Positions 57,436 to 64,000 of a stretch of DNA of 64,000 bases are shown piece after piece. Made by a program: the position numbers and the translations under genes. The notes beneath the pieces were generated by a model. That model worked only from the letters and a program-made list of their open reading frames with translations. It was not told where the DNA came from and made no database searches. Location: NCBI RefSeq assembly GCF_000515215.1, contig NZ_KI911557.1, positions 2,227,741-2,291,740 of the forward strand, read 5' to 3'. Position 1 is the stretch's first letter, and each line of letters begins with the position of its first letter. The DNA is from Methylomonas sp. 11b (GTDB taxonomy: Bacteria > Pseudomonadota > Gammaproteobacteria > Methylococcales > Methylomonadaceae).

Positions 57436-58287
57436 CTACCTTAGCAAACTCAACACGGATTGACCGGACTGATTAGCCTGCGCCAGCATCGCTGTACCGG
57501 CCTGTTGCAATATTTGCGTTTTGCTCAAATTGGATGTTTCTGTAGCAAAATCGGCATCCAGGATACGGGATCTCGCGGCGCTTTGGTTTTCTATCGAAGA
57601 CTGCAGGTTGGCTACAGTAGTAGTAAACCTGTTTTGAATAGCACCCAATGTTGAACGGAAAGTATCGATCTTTTTGATCGCACTATCAATAGCTGAAATT
57701 GCCGATCTAACTTTGGCGGAAGCCGCACCCGAACCGATCGAATATCCCGCAGCGCCAAACAAGGCACTAAGACTGTTAACTTTTTCCAAGTTCGAAACAG
57801 TAACAGAAACTTGGTTGTCTGTCGTGGTATTGGCACCTACTTGGAAGTTAGCACCCGCCAATGAGCCGTTCAAGATTTTTTTACCGTTAAATTCGGTGTT
57901 CTGAATAATCCTTTTGATCTCAAGACCCAGCTGTTTAAACTCGGTTTGCAGTTTGTCCCGGTCGGAACCACTTACCGCCGCCCTGTTGGCCGCTTGAACC
58001 GCAAGGTCACGCATACGTTGCAACGTATCGGTAATAGCACCCATACCGGATTCCGCTGTTTGCGCCATCGAAATACCGTCGTTGGCGTTTCTCACTGCTA
58101 CGGTCATACCGCGAATTTGCGATGTCATTTTATCGCTGATGGCTAAACCCGCCGCGTCGTCTTTTGCTGAGTTAATCCGCAAACCAGAAGACAAACGCTC
58201 CATTGAGGTTGCTAGCGAATCATTGGTTTTATTCAAAAAACGTTGACTGTTCAACGAATTGACGTTTGTGTTGATTACCATTGCCAT
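57436..58287 (-). CDS. fliC: Flagellin (copy 2)
   Basis: A 283-residue flagellin with the same D0/D1-only layout as copy 1, ending [26 protein letters not shown]. The start at 58287 has GGAGGG eight bases upstream; the longer frame begins inside the ribosome site. A FliA-type promoter lies about 90 bp upstream (58378-58404), so this copy is expected to be late-class flagellar. The flaG gene follows 63 bp downstream. Confidence 0.96.
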   Translation of the reverse strand: MAMVINTNVNSLNSQRFLNKTNDSLATSMERLSSGLRINSAKDDAAGLAISDKMTSQIRGMTVAVRNANDGISMAQTAESGMGAITDTLQRMRDLAVQAANRAAVSGSDRDKLQTEFKQLGLEIKRIIQNTEFNGKKILNGSLAGANFQVGANTTTDNQVSVTVSNLEKVNSLSALFGAAGYSIGSGAASAKVRSAISAIDSAIKKIDTFRSTLGAIQNRFTTTVANLQSSIENQSAARSRILDADFATETSNLSKTQILQQAGTAMLAQANQSGQSVLSLLR

Positions 58288-58377
58288 GATGTTACCCTCC
58301 AAATTTCGAGAACGTTCAGCGCTTCGAAGATTTTGTGTTGTGTTGAATTAAAAAGATTTGTTTCAAACTCGAATGAT

Positions 58378-58404
58378 GTATCGGCCCGGGTTTGGAGAAC
58401 TTTA
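58378..58404 (-). promoter_or_regulatory. Sigma-28 (FliA) promoter of flagellin copy 2
   Basis: On the minus strand TAAAGTTC-N11-GCCGATAC differs from the consensus TAAAGTTT-N11-GCCGATAA at one base in each half. It predicts a leader of about 85 nt. Confidence 0.88.
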
Positions 58405-58414
58405 ACCCTCTAAT

Positions 58415-59467
58415 TCAGAAATACTTGGCGAATTCGCCCTGTGCTCTCAGAAAATCGGCTTCGCGACCTATATCCAACCAATAGTCATTGACCGGAAACA
58501 TAGACACTATCTCGCCTGCAGCCACTTGTTGGTTTAATAAGGTCGGCATATCCAGCTTTTGCTGCATTGCGATGCTGTTGATCAAACTGTGATCCAGCAC
58601 ATAAATTCCCGCGTTGGCCAAGCAGCTTTGCAAGGGCTTTTCTTCTATCCCTACGACTCTTTGCTGCTCCAATCTCACGACGCCGTAGGGAATTTGGTAT
58701 TCGTATTGGCGTACGCATAAGGTAGCGATAGCTTGTTGCTCGTTGTGATAGGCCAATAACCTGGAAAAGTCGATCTGAGTCAGAATATCGCCGTTCATCA
58801 CAATCAAGGGTACGTCCGGCAAATTGTCCGGCATTAAACCAATCGCGCCCGCCGTACCCATAGGCTCGCTCTCGTCGATATAATCGATTTTGATGCCCCA
58901 CCGCCCCCCGTCACCAAAGTAGTCTTTGATCTGCTGCGCGCGATAATGCACGGCGATGTAAAACTGCCGAAAACCCGACTTAACGAAATTCTCAATAATG
59001 GTTTCCAAAATCGGCTTGCCGCCGATTTCTAAGAGTGGTTTGGGGCATTCGTCCGTATACGGCCGCAAACGCGTACCGAACCCACCCGCCATCAAAAAAA
59101 CCGGGTTTGGGTATGCCGGCTGCTTGTACAACGCTTGCAACGACTCCAGCCGCACCACCCTGCCATGTTCATCGACAACCGGCAATTGGTAGAGATGATG
59201 GCCTTCCATAATGGCTATCAATTGGGTCTTGCTGTCATTTAAAGCGGCAACTTTCGGCCGCTTATTCATCACTTCAAAAACCGGATGCTCCAAGGACAAT
59301 CCGCGAATCAAGGCCCGACGAATATCACCATCCGTGACGACACCCAGCAATTTTTCTTGGTCGTCTACGACTAGAGCAATCTGCAAGGCGGCACGATCAA
59401 TCACCTCGATAGTCGCTCGCAACGTCGCTTCTGGTCGAATCAAAACCTGCTGCCAATGCTGTTTCAT
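58415..59467 (-). CDS. ptmE: CBS-domain sugar-1-phosphate nucleotidyltransferase (PtmE-like)
   Basis: A 350-residue protein. Two CBS domains occupy residues 1-118 (LLGVVTDGDIRRALIRG is the first core), and a nucleotidyltransferase domain follows (VFLMAGGFGTRLRPYTDECPKPLLEIGG split at residue 140; later VPLIVMNGDIL). This architecture is that of PtmE, which makes GDP-glucosamine at the start of the legionaminic acid pathway. Substrate and nucleotide are inferred from neighbours. It is 12 bp downstream of the acetyltransferase gene. Confidence 0.85.
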   Translation of the reverse strand: MKQHWQQVLIRPEATLRATIEVIDRAALQIALVVDDQEKLLGVVTDGDIRRALIRGLSLEHPVFEVMNKRPKVAALNDSKTQLIAIMEGHHLYQLPVVDEHGRVVRLESLQALYKQPAYPNPVFLMAGGFGTRLRPYTDECPKPLLEIGGKPILETIIENFVKSGFRQFYIAVHYRAQQIKDYFGDGGRWGIKIDYIDESEPMGTAGAIGLMPDNLPDVPLIVMNGDILTQIDFSRLLAYHNEQQAIATLCVRQYEYQIPYGVVRLEQQRVVGIEEKPLQSCLANAGIYVLDHSLINSIAMQQKLDMPTLLNQQVAAGEIVSMFPVNDYWLDIGREADFLRAQGEFAKYF

Positions 59468-59479
59468 TTATTAATCCAG

Positions 59480-60118
59480 TTACAAATCCTGTATATGCGA
59501 ACGCGGTGGATAGACAATCTGCTTACAACCGATATCGCGCGTCACAACGCTGCCCGCGCCCACCACGCTGCCGGAACCGATTCTTAGGCCTTGAATGATG
59601 GTGGCGCCGGTGCCAATGTGCACGTTATTGCCCAACTCCACCCCCCCACTCAGCACCGCACCCGGCGCTATATGCACATCACGACCAATGCGGCAATCAT
59701 GCTCTACAATCGCCCCGCTATTGACTATGCAGTTTTCAGCAATTTTTGTGCCTGCCTGAATAATGGCGCCGGCCATGACCTGTACGCCCTGTGCGAGTTG
59801 CACGCCACCGGCTGTAAACGCGCGCGGATCAACTAACGTTTGAAACACATACCCTTGCTTCACAAATTGTTCATATAGGTTTCCGCGCAAGCCAGCGCCG
59901 CGTGGCAGAGAGCCTATGCCGTTGACTAACGCGATATCGTTTGCTGCGTAAGCCCGTATTGCCGAATCATCGCCCAGTATTTTGACCCCAAAATGCTCGC
60001 TTCCTGGCAGTCGGTGCGGATCGGCCATGCCCAGTATTTCGATTTCCAACCGCCGTAACATGTCGAGCAACACCCGCGCATGCCCACCGCCTCCCAGTAA
60101 AATGACCGGTTTACTCAT
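59480..60118 (-). CDS. legH: NeuD/PglD-family sugar N-acetyltransferase (LegH-like)
   Basis: A 212-residue enzyme with a small N-terminal Rossmann-like domain (VILLGGGGHARVLLDMLRR) and a C-terminal left-handed beta-helix of hexapeptide repeats. The catalytic His is in IVEHDCRIG. In nonulosonic acid pathways it acetylates the 4-amino sugar formed by the aminotransferase. The start overlaps the legI stop by 4 bp. Confidence 0.85.
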   Translation of the reverse strand: MSKPVILLGGGGHARVLLDMLRRLEIEILGMADPHRLPGSEHFGVKILGDDSAIRAYAANDIALVNGIGSLPRGAGLRGNLYEQFVKQGYVFQTLVDPRAFTAGGVQLAQGVQVMAGAIIQAGTKIAENCIVNSGAIVEHDCRIGRDVHIAPGAVLSGGVELGNNVHIGTGATIIQGLRIGSGSVVGAGSVVTRDIGCKQIVYPPRSHIQDL

Positions 60119-61182
60119 TCGATCAAATCATCCACGTCATAGCTACGATGACTGGTTTGACCAAGTAATCGCCAATATTCCATCGGATTCAGACCGGTTC
60201 CGGGCCGCTTGGTCGTCAAATTTTCGGCACTAAAAATTTCACCCGCGGCTATTGATGTATGCGCCACCAAACTTTTGCGGGCGACCGTACGATTTTGTAA
60301 TTCCAAGGCTTGCGGCATCTTGCCCGGACGACCAAGCGCCTGTTCGACGGCGCGAATATCCCGCACCATGTGTTTTAATTCAGTCGGTTCCAGTGATACT
60401 TGGTGATCGGGACCTTTTTGACTACGATCCAAGGTGAAATGCTTTTCGATCAATATTGCACCCCGCGCCACAGCGGCAATCGGCACGACCAGCCCCTCGG
60501 TGTGATCTGAATAGCCGACCGGCAGGCAAAAAGCCTGCTGCAACACGTCCATCGCCCGCAAATTCACATCCGTCATCGGCGTCGGATATTCGCTGGTGCA
60601 ATGCAGCAAGGTGACTTTTTCATGTAAAACCGCTTGCCCCGCTTCCGAGCCGTAGGCTTGCTGAAATGCCGCCAGAGACGGTTGCTCCCAACCTAGAAAG
60701 CCAAACGCCAATACACCCAGCGCCGCTTCCACTTCACCGAGAGTGGCCATGCCGGTAGAGACAATAATATCCTTCCCGGTTTGGGCATGGGCCAGCAAAA
60801 ACGGCCCGTTGGTAATCTCACCCGACGGAATTTTCAATCTGGATAGACCGAGTTCGTCCACCAAAAACGCTAAACTATCGAAATCGAACGCGGTCGAAAG
60901 AAACTCAATGCCTTGGCGATGGCAATAGTCACGCAACTGAAAATGAAATTCGTATTTCAGCTCCAACTTGCGCAGCATATCCAATTGGCTCTCGGCTGCA
61001 CCAGTGGTTTGTTTCTGATACTCGGCCTTGCTCGCAGCCCGAGTCACTAATTTCTCGGCTTTAAAGGTCTGGAACTTCACCGCATCGGCACCGGCAGCTA
61101 CCGCCGCATCGACCAGTTGCATGGCGGTTTGCAAACTGCCGTTATGATTGACACCTGCCTCAGCAATGATGAAAACACTCAT
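60115..61182 (-). CDS. legI: N,N'-diacetyllegionaminate synthase-type NeuB family enzyme
   Basis: A 355-residue enzyme with a TIM-barrel NeuB domain (IIAEAGVNHNGSLQTAMQLVDAA, AVKFQTFKAEKLVT, KIPSGEITNGPFL, STGMATLGEVEAAL, LLHCTSEYPTP, GYSDHTEG) and a C-terminal SAF/antifreeze-like domain (RKSLVAHTSIAAGEIFSAENL). It condenses a 6-carbon sugar with phosphoenolpyruvate. Choice of legionaminate over sialate or pseudaminate follows from the neighbouring legC/legG-type genes. Confidence 0.9.
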   Translation of the reverse strand: MSVFIIAEAGVNHNGSLQTAMQLVDAAVAAGADAVKFQTFKAEKLVTRAASKAEYQKQTTGAAESQLDMLRKLELKYEFHFQLRDYCHRQGIEFLSTAFDFDSLAFLVDELGLSRLKIPSGEITNGPFLLAHAQTGKDIIVSTGMATLGEVEAALGVLAFGFLGWEQPSLAAFQQAYGSEAGQAVLHEKVTLLHCTSEYPTPMTDVNLRAMDVLQQAFCLPVGYSDHTEGLVVPIAAVARGAILIEKHFTLDRSQKGPDHQVSLEPTELKHMVRDIRAVEQALGRPGKMPQALELQNRTVARKSLVAHTSIAAGEIFSAENLTTKRPGTGLNPMEYWRLLGQTSHRSYDVDDLIE

Positions 61183-62357
61183 ACAACCACCTTCAAATCG
61201 TAAAAACGCTTCTTCAGCAGCCCATCCACAGGCGTGTGTTTCAGAAGCTCTTTAATCTGCGCCGAAGCGCCGCCCTGACCGTAGGGGTTTTCGACACACT
61301 TCAGGGTATTCGCAAATTCGCCGGAAAATATTTTTAGCAGGGCGGCGCGGATCGCATCGGTTTGCGGCGCGCAGTGGATTACGCTACTGGCACAGATCCG
61401 TCCTCGCTGGCGATCACCAATATTGACGGTGGCAACCTTAAATGCCGGCGCTTCTAAAATACCGCTGGAAGAATTGCCAACCACAGCGTCGACCAGCTTC
61501 AATGCAGATAGATAACGCTGAGAGCCCATGGAAACAAAGCTGGTCACCCGATCCGCATGACGTTGCCGATAATCTTCTATCATCCCAGCTATGGCCCTGC
61601 CATCGGCATCGGCATTGGCGTGGGTAAATATGATATGAACGTCATCGAACTCATCCAAGGCCCGCAATAACTGATCAAACTGCTTGGTAGCGGTTGCCGT
61701 TTCCAAGGTAACCGGATGGAAGGTAACCAATAGATTGCGCTTGCCAAACTTAAAACCAAGCACCTGCTCCAACTGTTCTTTGTCGAGCAACGGCAAGCGA
61801 TAAACATTATCCAGTCCCGGCGCACCCACATTGAATACCCGATCAGGCTGCTCGCCGAGTTGAACCACCCGCTGCCGATAAACCTCGGTTGAGGTGAAAT
61901 GTAAGTGAGCCATTTTGGTAATGGCGTGACGGATGGCATCGTCCACCGCACCTTCGGTCAGTTCGCCACCGTGGATATGGGCAAGGGGCAAGCGTAAATT
62001 CATCGCCGCCTGCGCAGCTGCGAATATTTCAAATCGATCCCCCAAGACAACTACGATATCCGGTTGCAATTCATTTAAGGCGTCGGCAAATCCAATCAAG
62101 CCCAAACCCATGGCCTTACTGATACCCACCGGCGTATCCGAAGATAACAGCATTTCGACCTTGCGATTGATAGCAAAACCGTCGGCGGCAATCTGTTGCC
62201 AGGTCAAACCAAACTCCGGCGACAGGTGCATGCCGGTTACGATTAATTGCAACGCCAATTCACTATCATCCTGAATGTCTCGTAACAACCAGTACAACAA
62301 ACCGTACTCAGCCCTGGAGCCCGTGATAACGCAAATTTTGCGCGGCACATTAGCCAT
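61179..62357 (-). CDS. legG: UDP/GDP-sugar 2-epimerase, hydrolysing (NeuC/LegG type)
   Basis: A 392-residue GT-B-like epimerase: ITGSRAEYGLLYWLLRDI, VVLGDRFEIFAAAQAAMNLRLPLAHIHGGE split around residue 100, VTFHPVTLET and VVGNSSSGILEAPAF. It removes the nucleotide and inverts C2 before the NeuB-type step. The ATG at 62357 overlaps the legC stop as TGATG; a GTG one codon earlier is less likely. Confidence 0.9.
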   Translation of the reverse strand: MANVPRKICVITGSRAEYGLLYWLLRDIQDDSELALQLIVTGMHLSPEFGLTWQQIAADGFAINRKVEMLLSSDTPVGISKAMGLGLIGFADALNELQPDIVVVLGDRFEIFAAAQAAMNLRLPLAHIHGGELTEGAVDDAIRHAITKMAHLHFTSTEVYRQRVVQLGEQPDRVFNVGAPGLDNVYRLPLLDKEQLEQVLGFKFGKRNLLVTFHPVTLETATATKQFDQLLRALDEFDDVHIIFTHANADADGRAIAGMIEDYRQRHADRVTSFVSMGSQRYLSALKLVDAVVGNSSSGILEAPAFKVATVNIGDRQRGRICASSVIHCAPQTDAIRAALLKIFSGEFANTLKCVENPYGQGGASAQIKELLKHTPVDGLLKKRFYDLKVVV

Positions 62358-63496
62358 CACAAGACCACGCTACTGGGGACATTGACCAGTCGCTCTGCCA
62401 AACGCCTTGATTGCACCAAGCTGTGGTGTTGGCAATCTTTATACATCGGCAGGTCCACCATCAAATCCCATAGCGGGCGCGTCATGACGCCTTGAGCGTT
62501 GCTGTATTCAAGGAAGGCATCGCGTTGCACCACATCATCCAGTAACAAGGCATTCAGCCAGTAATTAGAACAAGCATCGCTCGGTTCCGAGACGATTTCC
62601 ACACCAGCGCCCGCAGCCCATTCCAGGTAACTCTGCGCCAACACGCGTTTGCGTTCGACAAAAATCGGCAATTGCTCAAGTTGAGCCAGCCCCAACGCCG
62701 CATTGAGGTTTGGCATCCGATAGTTAAAACCGATTTGATCGTGCGTAAATTTCCAGGCGTGCGGCAGCTTTGCGGTGGTTGTGAGATGTTTGGCCCGCCG
62801 CGCGAGATCATCATGGTCGGTCAAGATCATCCCACCACCACCCGTGGTGATGATTTTGTTGCCGTTGAAACTGAGCACGCCCAGTTTACCGAACTTCCCA
62901 CAATGCCGGCCGTCAAGTCGGCTGCCCAAGGCTTCGGCGGCGTCTTCCACCAACGGTATGCCGTAGTCGTCGCATACTCGTAACAATCCAGCCATATCGC
63001 ACGGATGACCGAAGGTATGCATCGGCAAACAGGCGGCGATGCGCTTACCACTGCTTTTGTTGTAAACGCCATCGTCACGGCGCTCGCAGTATTGCTCTAA
63101 AAATTCCGCCAGGGCTAGCGGCGACAAACCCAGCGTCCCAGCCTCAATATCCACAAACACCGGCTCTGCACCGCAGTAATGAATGGCGTTGCACGTGGCA
63201 ACGAAAGTCACCGCCTGGGTAAGCACTTCCTCGCCAGGCTGAACGCCGGCAAGCAATATGGCAATATGTAGCGCAGCCGTGCCGTTGACGGTCGCTATGG
63301 CGTGTTTGGCGCCTGTGTATTCGGCGATTTTGATTTCAAATTGGCTGACGTAAGGGCCAACGCTGGATACGAAAGTACTGTCGATCACATCAAACAGATA
63401 CTGCTTCTCGTTGCCGGCAAAGCGCGGTTCGTGTAGCGGAATAAAATCATTAGTTTGATAAATCTCGCGGACCAGGCGGATAAAACTGTCAAACAT
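62357..63496 (-). CDS. legC: LegC family PLP-dependent aminotransferase
   Basis: A 379-residue DegT/DnrJ/EryC1/StrS enzyme. The PLP-lysine is in FNGNKIITTGGGG near residue 208, and PLVEDAAEALGS is the cofactor aspartate block. The N-terminus FIPLHEPRFAGNEKQYL and FVSSVGPYVSQFE are typical of the LegC subgroup. It aminates the 4-keto sugar made by LegB. The start overlaps the legB stop. Confidence 0.92.
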   Translation of the reverse strand: MFDSFIRLVREIYQTNDFIPLHEPRFAGNEKQYLFDVIDSTFVSSVGPYVSQFEIKIAEYTGAKHAIATVNGTAALHIAILLAGVQPGEEVLTQAVTFVATCNAIHYCGAEPVFVDIEAGTLGLSPLALAEFLEQYCERRDDGVYNKSSGKRIAACLPMHTFGHPCDMAGLLRVCDDYGIPLVEDAAEALGSRLDGRHCGKFGKLGVLSFNGNKIITTGGGGMILTDHDDLARRAKHLTTTAKLPHAWKFTHDQIGFNYRMPNLNAALGLAQLEQLPIFVERKRVLAQSYLEWAAGAGVEIVSEPSDACSNYWLNALLLDDVVQRDAFLEYSNAQGVMTRPLWDLMVDLPMYKDCQHHSLVQSRRLAERLVNVPSSVVL

Positions 63497-64000
63497 TGTA
63501 AATATCCGCTTTGTATCTTTTCAGATTGTCTGCGTTGCCGAACCAAGCCACGGTGCGGCGCAAACCTTCTTCCAAACTCACTTGCGGCGCAAAATCCGTC
63601 AGTTGCTTGATTTTGCTGTTGTCGCACCACAAACGGTTCACTTCCGACTTTTCCGGCCGCAGCCTTTGCTTATCGACCAAAAACTCGACATCGCTGGCCA
63701 TGATGCTTTTGATTATATTTAAAGTATCACCGACCGAGATTTCGAAATTGGAGCCGATATTGACCGTTTCGCCGATAGCTTGCTCCGCTTCGGCTAAGGC
63801 GATAAAGCCGCGGCAGGTATCTTCCACATAATTGAAATCGCGAGTCGGCGACACATCGCCTAGTTGGATCTGTTTTTTACCGTTGGCAATCTGCGTGATG
63901 ATGGTCGGAATCACCGCCCGCGCAGATTGCCTGGGGCCATAGGTATTAAAAGGCCGAGCGATCGTCAGCGGCAGATTGAAGGCGTTGAAAAAACTCATCG
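63489..64000 (-). CDS. legB: NAD-dependent 4,6-dehydratase (LegB type), C-terminal part
   Basis: The last ~170 residues of an extended SDR enzyme whose N-terminus lies beyond the right edge. Visible parts are LPLTIARPFNTYGPRQSARAVIPTII split at residue 25 of the fragment, the SPTRDFNYVEDTCRGF substrate block and VNIGSNFEISVGD. By family and position it should make the 4-keto-6-deoxy sugar that LegC uses. Confidence 0.88.
   Translation of the reverse strand, partial: MSFFNAFNLPLTIARPFNTYGPRQSARAVIPTIITQIANGKKQIQLGDVSPTRDFNYVEDTCRGFIALAEAEQAIGETVNIGSNFEISVGDTLNIIKSIMASDVEFLVDKQRLRPEKSEVNRLWCDNSKIKQLTDFAPQVSLEEGLRRTVAWFGNADNLKRYKADIYNV

Noticed and set aside
1..64000. tRNA, rRNA and riboswitch genes
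   Set aside because: Intergenic stretches were read by eye and none showed a cloverleaf or known aptamer; a covariance-model scan could still find one.

Overview
The window looks like chromosome of a gammaproteobacterial methanotroph close to Methylomonas or Methylobacter. This is an inference from gene content (FeMo-nitrogenase cofactor genes, exopolysaccharide with exosortase-type surface proteins, a polar-type flagellin set, sulfide:quinone reductase) and general codon and repeat style. No methane oxidation gene lies in the window, so the genus is not proven.

Layout. 1-1552: 5' part of a group II intron on the minus strand, running off the left edge. 1754-6143: a small membrane protein, then a membrane-anchored coiled-coil gene whose 3' end and downstream DNA are tandemly duplicated, then an exosortase-system acyltransferase. 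6520-18807: a ten-gene minus-strand operon for a Wzx/Wzy-type exopolysaccharide (initiating transferase, Wza, Wzc, polymerase, flippase, methyltransferase, four glycosyltransferases). 19360-23620: two secreted-protein genes that look like a matched pair, a transglutaminase-like protein ending in a dockerin and a PEP-CTERM protein with a cohesin-like body.

24312-33958: nitrogen fixation block on the minus strand. nifE, nifN and nifX follow a clear sigma-54 promoter with a NifA-type upstream site. Then come the NifX-associated DUF269 protein, a CCE_0567-type protein and fdxB, then a tight six-gene set of ferredoxin, TPR, DUF364 and CCG-type iron-sulfur proteins whose role is unclear. Three copies of a roughly 320-390 bp intergenic repeat interrupt this block. 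nifHDK is not in the window.

34250-49819: a methyltransferase-like gene, a DUF2892/SQR pair, msrB-apeB, a YfiR / GGDEF-EAL / TonB-receptor operon with a converging pseudo-receiver gene, lpxA-xerD-ogt, and the conserved rpsP-rimM-trmD-rplS operon next to ffh. 49946-64000: ypjD, then a flagellar filament region (Maf glycosyltransferase, two flagellins, fliT, fliS, fliD, flaG) directly followed by legionaminic-acid-type genes (ptmE-like, legH-like, legI, legG, legC, legB) that run off the right edge. Together these imply flagellin decorated with a nonulosonic acid.

No tRNA, rRNA, CRISPR array or complete insertion sequence was recognised by eye.
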